From the NCBI GenBank assembly GCA_037043015.1, contig CM073324.1, positions 12,049,013-12,113,012 of the forward strand: a DNA stretch of 64,000 bases. Reading direction: 5' to 3'. The DNA is from Bryum argenteum. Taxonomy: Eukaryota; Streptophyta; Bryopsida; Bryales; Bryaceae. Shown piece by piece: positions 10,700-20,738 of the stretch; the first letter of the stretch is position 1, and each line of letters begins with the position of its first letter. The notes beneath the pieces were generated by a model. That model was not told the origin of the DNA and did not search any database. It was given only the letters and a program-made list of their open reading frames with translations. A program made the position numbers and the translations under genes.

Positions 10700-12950
10700 C
10701 ACCAGAAAATATAGAAGGAATTTGGCCAAAAAGACCAAGATTCAACTGAGATTCGATGCAAAGCATCGAAAGTTTGTGCAGTATGCACGAATTATCAACA
10801 CATTATTGAGAATCATCACCAGAGTATTGAACTGCAGTCCTGAATCAACACACACTACTGGAACTTTCAAGTTCTATTTCCTAATATAAATGGTATTGCA
10901 CCTCCCCTCCTCTATCCTATAATAACACCCTCCATCAGAATATGTCACCACACAACGTATCAGAGAAGAATTTCGCAAGAACAAGGTGAATTCCAAGACA
11001 TTCTTGAGGATCATTTCATCACCAAATTTTTCCGAATCGCATGCAAACATTATTACACGGTACTAGAACTTTCAAGCTTTATTTCCTAATATAAGTGCTA
11101 CTACATCTTCCTCGCTTCCTCCTCGAAGTACATCTTGTACTCCTACCTACAAGGACGTTCTCTCATAAAACAACTATGAATGATCACGGATGTCGAAGTG
11201 CATTGGTTGCAAAAGATCGTCCGCCCTTGCGAAGAGTGCACTTCAACAATTGGATACAGTACAGGTGTCGAATGTAGGAACCTCCTTCTGACTAATCTAC
11301 CCTACATCATTCTTACCTACCGAGTGATAGATGGAGAGGATCTAAAGAAGGACGCTTCTCGCTTGAGCGACGGCAAAGTCAGAGGATCTGAAGACAAATA
11401 CTATGCAACCTCCTAGACTCGCAATGAATCTTTATTATCCGGAACTCGTACTTGAGGCTTTTGCTTCCACAACCCATGTTTCAGTCTGCTGGACAAACGC
11501 AAGAGTGATACGACAGATGAATCTCCTTTTTCCCCTTAGTTTCATTGGTGGGTTCCCCCACATCTGTGTATCGTTTCATCGTTCCCGACTCCGTTAGTCC
11601 ATGCTCCTCGACGAACTTCGCCCCCTTGCTCTTCTTCCCGTAAGTTTTGGGGCTGAAATTCGATGGGTGGAATGCGAAAATAATGCACTTGACAGTGCCC
11701 CTTTCAACTTTCTATTTTTATTTCCCCTTCAATTCATACAATCTACTCCCAGACATGACATGCGGAGAGGAATGAAACGAAGGGGAAATAAAAGTAGAGA
11801 GTCGAGGCCATGGTACAGACGAAATATGTTCTGGAGTTATCTCTTGGAATGTATAAAATTCATTGATTCATGCACCGAAAGAGATGACTCAAGAGCATTG
11901 TGTTTGTTCCATGGCCCCAGCTCTCTACTTTTATTCTCCCCTCGCTCCATACCGCTGCGCATTCAAATTATGCAGATTCTGTCCTTCATCTAGAGAGCTA
12001 CTCAATGAGCGAACACTCCATAGTCTCATTTTTTTCCCCTTAGTTTCATTGAATGGCTTTGCGCTCTCCACCTCAGTAGCCTTGTTTTTTTCCATGAGTT
12101 TCATTCATCTTAAGAGATGAATCAGGGGGAAAAGCCAGCAAAAGACATCCACCCTCCAATTGCGCTCCGATATTCGCGGTGGCGTCAGAAGTAAGCGGGT
12201 GTACTTGCGAAACATTCTCGCGAGGAAACCCTTAATCACACATCGTCTCTTGAATGCTCCTTCTCCAGTAGTCACAACATCATCACAAATCTCAACGGCC
12301 GCCCAAAACTGTGCCAAGTTGGAGTGAGGGTCACAGTACTGCTAGTTTAAGGTCGTTCTGGACCCCAGATCTCAACGACGGATCGGAACGTGAACCATGA
12401 AAATCCCGCGATTGAATAGTAGGTACCGATACACCAAAAACGCGACGTCAGACATGTCTTTTTTTTTCCTTAGTTTCATTCAAGTCGTGAAACGACTCTA
12501 CCTCACTCGCCAGGACGCCAGCGACCGATTAGCTTCGTACGTGAAAAGATATGGCTTCGAGCTTATTCCTGTCACGTTGGCTTCCCTTGGGGTGCATCAC
12601 CTTGGTGGAGCACTGCCTGACTGACGAGATACCCATCCCCCCCCCCCCGAAAGAGTTGAGTGAGATAAAGAACATTGTTACCGCCACCGGTCCGTTCCTT
12701 TGCCATCTTGTATCCATCATGGAACTAGGAAGGCTTCGAACTCTACAAACGAGACGGAGTACTTTGTAATTTACCAAGTATTTGGCCCCCCGTACATCTC
12801 CAAGTCCAAGTCCGTACATGCTCGCAGTGACTCCATCTATGCATTTAGGGCCACAATCTTATTTTGAACCTCTTTTGATCTCATATCGATCACGTGGATG
12901 AGCAACCATGCACCTCATTTGTTCTTCCCAATCCAGTGACGGACGGACTC
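10700..12950. other. Repeat-rich stretch with T-rich 20-mers and inverted repeats
   Basis: The 20-mer TTTTTCCCCTTAGTTTCATT, or close variants, is found at about 11527, 12031, 12085 and 12461. An inverted repeat pairs about 11787-11812 (GGGGAAATAAAAGTAGAGAG) with about 11907-11942. A hairpin lies at 12085-12133 around CATCTTAAGAGATG. The same 40-odd bases around CTATTTCCTAATATAA occur at about 10860-10890 and 11070-11095. Open frames of 60-130 codons here have no recognised family. Confidence 0.45.
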
Positions 12951-12952
12951 CT

Positions 12953-13240
12953 AGTTTAGGGTCGTCTCGGACCGCAACACCCCAGCTTCTGAACGACCGC
13001 CGAGAACCATGTGTCAAGCTTGAATCTACGAGGGCGTGGTAGTTTAGGGTCGTCCCGGACCGCAACACCCCAGCTTCTGAACGACCGCCGAGAACCATGT
13101 GTCAAGCTTGAATCTACGAGGGCGTGGTAGTTTAAGGTCGTCCCGGACCGCAACACCCCAGCTTCTGAACGACCGCCGAGAACCATGTGTCAAGCTTGAA
13201 TCTACGAGGCCGTGGTAGTTTAGGGTCGTCCCGGACCAAG
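12953..13240. repeat. 88-bp tandem repeat array, about 3.3 copies
   Basis: The marker GTGTCAAGCTTGAATCTACG recurs at 13011, 13099 and 13187, an exact 88-bp period, with very few mismatches among copies. Each unit holds CTTCTGAACGACCGCCGAGA, one version of the dispersed palindrome described in the findings. Three overlapping minus-strand frames here are by-products of the repeat. Confidence 0.9.
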
Positions 13241-13370
13241 TCACGGAACTCCTTATCGACGGTGGAGAACCATGTTGCTCATAAACAAGTACTCACGACG
13301 GCGTCTTAGTTCAGGGTTGACGCAGAAGCATGCGACCCACGATCTGATCGACCGCTCAAAACATTTGATT
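13215..13370. repeat. Direct repeat, copy A (about 155 bp)
   Basis: Starts TAGTTTAGGGTCGTCCCGGACC and ends near CGACCGCTCAAAACATTT. A diverged copy with the same start and end lies at about 13845-14000. The two copies bracket the 305-bp foldback. Their first third is the start of the 88-bp tandem unit, so the array and the direct repeats share one ancestor. Confidence 0.75.
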
Positions 13371-13373
13371 GTC

Positions 13374-13678
13374 TAAGGTAACGAGAGACTATGAAGTGGA
13401 TAGTAGACTTGGGATTGTGCTTCTTCCTGCTCTCGCTCAGTACCTACACCCAACGAAATTGGAGTGTTCTCTATAGGTATTCCCTCAATGCCAAGCACTT
13501 GGATTACAATATCAGTAGAATTGAATAATGTTTCAGTGCTACTGATTCTGTAATCCAAGTGCTCAAGACCGAGGAAATTCGCGATAGAGAAGTCAACAAT
13601 TCGTTGGGTGTAAGTACAAGAGCACGAAGAAGTACAATTCCAAGTCTACTCTCCACTTCAAAGTCTCTCATTACCTTA
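13374..13678. repeat. 305-bp foldback element with about 150-bp arms
   Basis: The left end TAAGGTAACGAGAGAC and right end GTCTCTCATTACCTTA are inverted repeats. The complementarity continues through the whole arm, for example AGTAGACTTGGGATTGTGCT against its complement near 13640, and GCACTTGGATTACA against its complement near 13550. The centre is near 13530. It carries no gene and would form a long imperfect hairpin if transcribed. It may be a MITE; no clear target duplication was found. Confidence 0.8.
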
Positions 13679-13844
13679 AAAAGATCCTCAAAACCATTAA
13701 GTGCCCGAAATGGTCTCCAAGTTTAGCGTTACGATGACTGCTTTGGATCAACTAAAGCTTAGGGACGTCACGGACCGTGGCACCCAAGGATCTGAACGAC
13801 CGCTGAGAATCATGAAAGTCAATAAGGTTGAATCGACGAGGCCG

Positions 13845-14000
13845 TGTTAGTTTAGGGTCGTCCCGGACCAAGTCACGGAAGTCCTGAACGACGGTGGAGA
13901 ACCAAATTGATCATAAACTATGACTAATGCCGGCGTCTTAGTTCAGGGTTGACGTAGGAGCACGCGACTCATGATCTGAGCGGCCGCTCAAAACATTTTA
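13845..14000. repeat. Direct repeat, copy B (about 155 bp)
   Basis: Second, diverged copy of the segment at 13215-13370. It ends in GATCTGAGCGGCCGCTCAAAAC, a nearly perfect palindrome. A partial 88-bp-like unit precedes it at about 13755-13840. Confidence 0.7.
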
Positions 14001-14789
14001 CCGTCGAGACTCGGGTATTGGGCGGCAAGAAAGCGATATACAAACAGAGACGAGCAGAAACGAGACCAGTATGCGAAGAAATCCACTCCTCGTATACGGG
14101 ATGGGAGACCAAATTTATTAGAAATCATCAAGTCCAACTTCAGTGTAATGCGTTTGGGACTAGACAAACATAGCTGTTCATTATTGACCAACATGAATAG
14201 AAGTAAACTGCCCAGTGACTCGGAAAAAGTCTGAGCAATCGCTTTCTCTAAGTGATTATTGCTGACGAGTACGGTGAAGAGTAATGTCGCCGCCGAAGAC
14301 GACGGAGGCCGCAACTAGAGAAGCCCGGTCGACCTCGTGCGTGCCCGATTGATTACTTGTGGGTGGCGCTCCGCCACACAAAGTTCCAGGCTATATCGAG
14401 CAGCCGCCACGCCAGAGTGTTTGTGTGGCCCCCCTCGCTCATGTAAGATGCCATCCCACAAACTTCTGCACGGCCGTCCGAAACCATGGCAGTCAACCGC
14501 ACCAATACCCCCCGGAGAAACGAGGTCAAGACAAAAGTCAGATTCACAGAAGAGAGAACAATGCCGCAGTTATGGCCACCAAAGCTGGAGAGTGGGGGGG
14601 AGGTGTGGGAGGGTTAGGAAACTCACCGTTAGCGAGGGCCATCCGATGGTTTCGACGTCACGTCTCCATGTGCATCCAAAGCCGACCCGTCATAGTCAGA
14701 GGACCCGACTCCCACTGACGTGTCCCGTACGAGCGAGCCCCGGAACTTTCGATAGCGAATATAACGACCACCACGTGCTGCAGGCTGCA
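14001..14789. other. GC-richer spacer, no gene recognised
   Basis: Lies downstream of the minus-strand FCP-like ORF. Overlapping open frames on both strands (for example 14337-14876 plus and 13988-14314 minus) are long because the DNA is GC-rich. None shows a family motif. It may hold the 3' UTR of the FCP-like gene. Confidence 0.35.
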
Positions 14790-15842
14790 TTAGATACGTG
14801 GCATCAACTTACTTGCAACCCTACAACGAGTAAAATAGTCGTCCCCTGTCTGATAGTGCTTCGACGGAACGTATAACGGGTCGGGAATGAGAAGAGAGGG
14901 GTCCATGTATCTGGCACAAATCTTGACCCTGGATTCAAGGTCGATGGCTCGAGGCGAACGGTGAGGCCGTTGCCCCGCGACATCGACCGCCTTCACATAC
15001 TTCGGAACACTGAGATTCATCTTCACGATGTGTTTGATCAATGGTGCTACCGACATCCTGAGCACTGTGTCGGTGTGATTGCCGTCGTAGAAGGTTGGAA
15101 ATATTGCGCTGTAACGGGGGTTCAAAATGACGGACTCGGGGCTGGAATCCACGAGCAGTGTGTTGGACGCGTTGAGAGTTATGAAACGGGTGGAGAACCT
15201 GGGCTGCCCCCACACCGTCTTGTGGAGCACCTTCAGGCAGAGCTTACCTTCCGGGTGGTCGGCGCGACGGACGAAAGTTCGATCTGCGGTTAAGTTCGGT
15301 CGGGTGCTAACGGGGTGACCGGGGCAAGGATGGGACAGGAGGTGGCAGTCGACAACCGGACAGGGTCGCTCTGACTGCGGCCACGACTCGATGATCACAA
15401 TGCAGTCCTCTATAGACAAGATCTCCCTCGGCTGGGGCAGTCCCCGAAACATGAACTGAACCATTTCCGTTGTGATAGACTTTGGTAACCTAGTCCAGAC
15501 CGTGACATGACACACGCTAGTGACGAACTTAAGAAATTCTCGCACGCCCGATCGATAACTCAGGACGTAGTCCTGGAAGAACGTCCGAGTCTGAGGACTG
15601 TAATTGCCAGCGTCGCAGCCGGATGGCTGCACGCAGTCCTTGGGCGGTTGCCGGATGCAGCCTTTATCATGTTCGATCCGGCCCAGGACACCGTCCAGCT
15701 CCAGAATAACGCAGTACTTCATGGCCTGGGCCCCGAGTACTGGGTAAGGCGGGTACAAGACGTGCCAATACTCTCGTCGTGTGAACAGAGGAACAACATG
15801 CTCGAATGCAAAACACAATGAATGATTGTAATGACAAATCAA
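14790..15842 (-). CDS. FCP1/NIF-type HAD phosphatase-like protein, nucleophile Asp replaced
   Basis: An open frame of about 350 codons; the first in-frame ATG is at 15722, giving 310 residues. It follows a possible acceptor (GGGGCCCAG, about 15734-15726), so an upstream exon is possible. The fold signature is that of RNA-polymerase-II CTD/NIF phosphatases: motif I region 'ILELDGVLG' (residues 6-14), 'YRSGVREFLKFV', 'VTVWT', a 'LLVDSSPE' motif, then 'NPRYSAIFPTFYDGN' and 'DTVL'. Active members have DxDGT/V in motif I; here the first Asp is Glu (GAG). The motif III-like 'DDSP' reads 'DSSP'. Catalysis is therefore doubtful and a pseudophosphatase is plausible. The ORF is GC-rich compared with its flanks, has no stop or frameshift, and has no membrane segment. 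Confidence 0.65.
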   Translation of the reverse strand: MICHYNHSLCFAFEHVVPLFTRREYWHVLYPPYPVLGAQAMKYCVILELDGVLGRIEHDKGCIRQPPKDCVQPSGCDAGNYSPQTRTFFQDYVLSYRSGVREFLKFVTSVCHVTVWTRLPKSITTEMVQFMFRGLPQPREILSIEDCIVIIESWPQSERPCPVVDCHLLSHPCPGHPVSTRPNLTADRTFVRRADHPEGKLCLKVLHKTVWGQPRFSTRFITLNASNTLLVDSSPESVILNPRYSAIFPTFYDGNHTDTVLRMSVAPLIKHIVKMNLSVPKYVKAVDVAGQRPHRSPRAIDLESRVKICARYMDPSLLIPDPLYVPSKHYQTGDDYFTRCRVASKLMPRI

Positions 15843-15849
15843 ACATGTT

Positions 15850-17200
15850 GGACAAATGCAGCAGGTGTAACTTGTGAATCCGACACGGCGGTCTGGAAAT
15901 AGGAAGGCACAATGACCATGGTGAAATACATGTGGAGGTCAATATTTCATGACTGTGAGTCCTGAAACGTGAGAGCTCCAGAATATCAGGAGGGTTAAGT
16001 CGAAATGCGATCATCATATTCCTGATCGACCAACCTAATCTATCGAGCCTCGACGGATGCATTGGGACGACGTACCGAAGCCAGTGAGGGAGATGGACGT
16101 TTCTGCGTGGCCGCTTAGAATGGTCCGGGTGCAGTGGTCATCCGCATGGATGGCCACAGAGCCGATGCCCGGACAGGGAGGCTTCGCTAGCATCTGGACG
16201 ATTGCTTAGATGCCTACAGCCCTTGGACTGATCTCATCGGCCGACCAGAAATGACGGGGGTAGAGGCTGGAGGGGCATGCATGCGGAGTGACTACACTCC
16301 ATCATATAGAAGACTAGATACCGTAATTGAAAAACAAAATTCAATGCTCGAATAGAGGCCTCACCTTCGGGCTCTGATGCGCAGACGGGGCAAGCGCAGG
16401 CGGGTCCTCGACCGGCGAATTGTTTACAAGTGAGACTCCCGGTATACCTTTTGACGGAAATTCTAACGTAGTTGCCGGTGCTACCTGGCGGACCTCGGTG
16501 CCTAGCCGTTGTGCATTACAGGACGCTATCCACTTATTCACATCCACGCCCTGAAGGAAGGAAACCCCACCAAAGTGAAATTGGAAACTGAGTTGCAGAA
16601 AGCGAGGACGACGAAAGACCAGACGAAGGCAGATTTTGAAATTATTTTATATACCTCGATCAAAAATTTACAAAATGGATCCGACAAGCCCAAGGTAAAG
16701 AGGGGCGTGTCCATCCTTCGGATGGACTCCTATTTTCTCGGGACAGGGTGCCACACTAATGTGGTTGGGAACCCACCAAATCATTCATGTTGACTACGAC
16801 TAATTCCACGGGCTCTATCGTAGGGTCCGCTTGCAAGTGACACAAGAAGAGCCCCCACATCAGAAAACCATGGTCAACCGATTCGCAATACGACTTCTAA
16901 ACGGAAAGGCTTTCCCTCATCAGGAGGGGGAATGGTCACCTTCTCATCACCGAGCAGTAGATCATATTGGCTGAGTTGGAGATCATCCGGGTTCGAGTCT
17001 GGCGGAAGACTCACTGCGGCGGAAGCTGTAGACTCGAGGGCAACTGTGTCGGCACCGGGATCCGCCACGACTTGGTCGACCGTATGAACATCCGGCTCTG
17101 CTGTCGGGATTCCTTAGTACTTCATTTTGGAGTTGTTCTTGCCGCAATTTTTCCCCTGTTGTCCAATTTGAAAACCAACACTAATCAGTATGTAAATAAG
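15850..17200 (-). other. Possible upstream exons of the FCP-like gene, unproven
   Basis: Two minus-strand frames have protein-like composition: 16547-16341, which ends in a possible donor (CCGAAG-GTGAGG near 16366), and 17068-16874, which is acidic and Pro-rich with 'PPDSNPDDLQLSQYDLLLGDE'. A TATATAAAATA element on the minus strand lies near 16640-16655. I recognise no domain and cannot show that these join the ORF at 15842-14790. Confidence 0.25.
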
Positions 17201-17205
17201 ATTTC

Positions 17206-17432
17206 TCACCTAAATAAGTTTATAAAGCAAATAAAACCAAGAACTTGAATAGATAAGAAAAAGTAAATTCTAAAATAAAACAGAATGATAAGAAAAATAT
17301 ACTTACGATCACCAAAATATTGAACTATATCTTGGGTTCTTGAAGTTGCTCTATCCAAGACATTTTTTTTTGCGGAGCATGACATGCCAATAACATCATA
17401 GCCTTGTGCAACTCTTGTACAGTGAAGTACAG
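17206..17432 (-). pseudogene. 3' part of a minus-strand gene split by the gypsy element
   Basis: The minus strand from 17432 reads an open stretch ending at a consensus donor GTAAGT (17306-17301), with exon-like sequence containing 'GYDVIGMSCSAKK' and 'SRTQDIVQYFGD'. The matching upstream exon is on the other side of the 14-kb insertion (31689-31496). I do not recognise the domain of this piece. It is a gene fragment displaced by the retrotransposon. Confidence 0.45.
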
Positions 17433-17656
17433 TGGAGAGAAAATCTGAATAAGAGAGAGAAATAAAATCAAAGGGAAAATGAATTATCAATTGGGTAATA
17501 AATTACTTTCATTACTTCCTAGCTTGTAAAAAGTGGTAGTCAAGTAAAACTAAATCACAATTAGGACTTAGAAAGCCTTATGTAACCTCCTTGGATCAAA
17601 TCTAAATATACTTAGATAATTTCAACAATTTGCAAGAATATCTAATTATCTCTACA
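17433..17656 (+). repeat. Gypsy 5' LTR (224 bp)
   Basis: Starts TGGAGAGAAAATCTG and ends AATTATCTCTACA. Identical to 31170-31393 except one A/G difference near 17598. The TG...CA termini are canonical. Confidence 0.92.
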
Positions 17657-17660
17657 TAAA

Positions 17661-17678
17661 TGGCGCCGCTGCCGGGGA
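17661..17678 (+). other. Gypsy primer-binding site
   Basis: TGGCGCCGCTGCCGGGGA lies four bases after the 5' LTR. It matches the complement of a tRNA 3' end (TGGCGCC...) of the kind used by Athila/Tat-type elements. It resembles tRNA-Asp with one mismatch; the tRNA identity is tentative. Confidence 0.85.
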
Positions 17679-17749
17679 GGTTTCGAATAGGTTAAGTCCA
17701 CAACTGGGTTCGGATAAATCAAGTTGCAAGAAAAGAATGGTATTGTTTA

Positions 17750-18949
17750 ATGAGCAGTCATTCTTTTCCCGCAGAATCTAGCAAACAAGCTAGGGATGAG
17801 AGAGCCCGAAAACGAGCTAGAGAAAAAGAAGAGTCAAAAGCTACTAATTCGGTAGAAAAGCCTGTAAAGCCAAATTGGACTGTACCGGTGGCATTTACGC
17901 TATACCCATTCCAAATTCGGCAGGCTGAGCTTGTTGAAGCCGGCGAGTCGTCATCCCAGTCAGAGAAGAATCAAATCGGGGAAGTAACTCAATTAGATAA
18001 CAGTGGGATAACTAGTGCAAGTGAGCAAGATCGCTTGAAAGATGAAGCTCAAAGCATTGAGTCGACTTCTCACCTATTTTGTGAAGGAATATGTTTTTCA
18101 ACATTGAATTCACCATTTGGATCTCCTAAGAGAATACGAGATCGAATAGAGTTTGAACCCTCTGAAGTAACAGACAAAGTCGTTACTGATTCTCCATTCG
18201 AGAAGTTTGAGAGGAGAAATTCTCAAAACCAATCGGGAGTACAAACTCCAAGTGGGAGTGGAGTGGGGAGTAAGAAGTTGATAATACCTAAAGTATTTCA
18301 AGAAGAGGAGTTCGTTAATCCAAAAAAATTGAGACAAGCGTTGATTGGGAAATAAGACGCTGTTCAGCAATCGAATAGGATAAATGCCCAAATGGCGGTT
18401 CAAGCACCAAGGTTGCCAGTAGTGATGAGACAAGGTCACGATGATGACCGTCCCTATTCGTTAGTTCCGTATTCTGAATTTAATGGGCAAATAGGTGAAG
18501 ATCCCGATGCGCATATCTATGAATTCATAACTAGGTGTAATACCAATAACGTTCGTACAGAAAGCCATTTTTTAAGTATTTTCCCAAGTACTTTAAGAGC
18601 CAATGCTAAGCTTTGGTTCCAGAGACAGCCATTGGGACAATTCCCAGACTGGACAAGTTTAAAAGATGCATTTTTGGCCCATTTTAGACCAATGTCATAT
18701 AACGAATTATTACACCAGAGTTTTGCCGAACTACAAATGAATCAAGGGGAGACAGTTGATTCGTATTATGGGCGAATGGAGGATATTCTCAATAGATTGG
18801 GAAATCATGGCTATACTGATCCGCATTTAATGCGGCAGTTTATAGGAGGATTGAATCCTCCAAGGCTTAAAGCCTATGTGAGGGAAGGCACACCAGCCAA
18901 TTTGCAAACAGCCTACGAAAGAGCAAAAATTTGGGAGGAAGTGCATTAT
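17750..18949 (+). pseudogene. gag: Gypsy gag, first part
   Basis: Frame from ATG 17750, broken by a single in-frame TAA at 18353-18355, continuing in the same frame to 18949, where a 1.78-kb insertion cuts it. The N-terminal part is charged and low-complexity. The second part (about 18430-18940) is a retrotransposon gag capsid domain, with 'FPSTLRANAKLWFQ', 'W..LKDAFLAHFRP' and 'GETVDSYYGRMEDIL'. The frame resumes at 20739 after the insertion. Confidence 0.85.
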
Positions 18950-20732
18950 TTGAGCCATCTAAATGACTCATTAACATAGATTTGCTTAACTTTGCAAATT
19001 TTGAGTAAAGGTTTTATAAAAAACTTCTAAAAACTCTAATTCATTTTACTTATGTCATTTGATGTTTTAAGCGACTCTAAATTCTAATCCTAGTTTCCAT
19101 TTTAATATAATTCCCCATACTAATTCTCTAATTTTAGTATTTGGTTATATAACCATTTCAATTCAATTCCCATACTAATTTTCTAATCTTATTATTTGGG
19201 TAAAAGCCATTTTAATTTAATTTCCCATACTAATTTTTTTTGATCGTAGTATTCGGTTAAGTAACCATTTCATTTTTATAGCCTCTACTAATTTTCTAAC
19301 CATATAATTAGTCTAATAGCCCATTTCCGTTTATTCGCCCATACTAATTTCTACTCGCAGTAATTAGTTGATAGCCATTTTCCATGTTCCGCCCATACTA
19401 ATTTCTCAACGCAGTAACTAGTTAATAGCCATTTTCTCATAACCTCAACCCATACTAATTTCTGGCTACACTAATTAACTGCCGCCCACACTAATCCCTG
19501 GCCACACTATTCAACCTCCGCCCACACTATACGGGCCGGCTACACTATTTAACATCCGCCCACACTATACGGGCCGGCGACCGCACTAATTTCCATGATT
19601 CTTCTTCTGTAATAATTCTGCCGGCCGCCTCACTGATTGAGGTGACCGGGTCTCTAAATTTGAAGATATAAGGAAGAAAATCTTTCCTTCTTAGCATGTT
19701 AGTTTCAATTGTAGTTTCAATTTAGTTTCCATTTAGTTCTCTGTTCCTGTGATCGGTAGAAGTTCAAGGAGCTTTGCGGCAGCCTTGTCGACGGTGTCTT
19801 CTTGTCACCGGACTGCGCATCACATTCTGCAGCTCCTCCGGCGCGTACTTTCGCAAACAGATGAACGCGAATGATGGTGGTTTATTCTGATGTGTGACAA
19901 ATTAGTGCTGCAAGCCTGGAGTCGCTCTCTCGTTGTGGTTCTTATATCTGGAGTCCTGCTATCCCGCCTACCGATCTTTTGCCGACTACTCATCGCTCTC
20001 AGTTTCTTCCCGGAGGTGCAATTGCCGGCGACAGTACAACAGACTCGTGGATCGACGTTGTTCAGTGACGGTGCTGGCGTGTATGTGGTCGGTCGGATTC
20101 GAAGCCGGAAGAGAGGTCGTTGTTGAGGTGCATGGGGTTTGTGAGACAATCTTGCCGAAGAGTGATGGTGCGACGACGGACAAGGTGTAGGAAGTCGTGA
20201 CATCTCGAGCTCGCCGGTGTTGTTCTTGTTGGACCAGATCCGGAAGCGCTCGTAGAAGGCTGGTGCTTGAAGGCGAAATTTAATTTTTACTTGTTCATTG
20301 TGTAGATGTAGGAAAATTACTAAGGTGAGACACAAAAATGATCAAAATCGGAGTTAAAATGAGGAAGTTATGAAGGTTTTTAGTTAGGAAGTTTTTTTTT
20401 TCTAAACTCTGCTCCCAGTCTGTTTTTCTCAAAACAGTCATCCAATTGTTTTCATCCAGCAACGTTGTTTTCATCCACAAGGGTTGTTTTCACCCAGAAG
20501 CGTTGTTTTCATCCAAAAGCGTTGTTTTCATCCAGCAGCGCTGTTTTCATCCAGCAGCGCTGTTTTCATCCACAAGCGTTGTTTTCATCCAGAAGCGTTG
20601 TTTTCATCCAGCAGCACTGTTTTCATCCAGCAGCGCTGTTTTCATCCTCCAACATTATTTTCGTCGATCTTTTCAACTCGTTGTGTTGTTATTAATTCCT
20701 CGAAAGACGGTGGGAGGATTTTTTAGCTCACA
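18950..20732. mobile_element. 1,783-bp non-coding insertion inside gag
   Basis: CATTAT is present on both sides (18944-18949 and 20733-20738). Removing the insert plus one CATTAT makes the gag frame continuous, which proves insertion. The ends are TTGAGCC and GCTCACA. The interior has no transposase or RT. It contains a degenerate array of about 60-bp units with CCCATACTAATTT (19085-19580), a GC-rich section (19740-20270), and a 19-bp minisatellite (20447-20656). It could be a solo LTR or a non-autonomous element; the 6-bp duplication is not diagnostic. Confidence 0.85.
20447..20656. repeat. 19-bp minisatellite, about 11 copies
   Basis: Unit TTGTTTTCATCCAGCAGCG with small variants, repeated about 11 times. 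Because 19 is not a multiple of three, all three plus-strand frames stay open and give near-identical peptides. These are not genes. Confidence 0.92.
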
Positions 20733-20738
20733 CATTAT

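Noticed and set aside
12859-13244. Three overlapping minus-strand ORFs with the same peptide
   Set aside because: They are translations of the 88-bp tandem repeat and carry no independent coding evidence.
14337-14876. 179-codon plus-strand ORF
   Set aside because: GC-rich antisense/flank region, low-complexity Arg/Pro/Ser composition and no homology motif.
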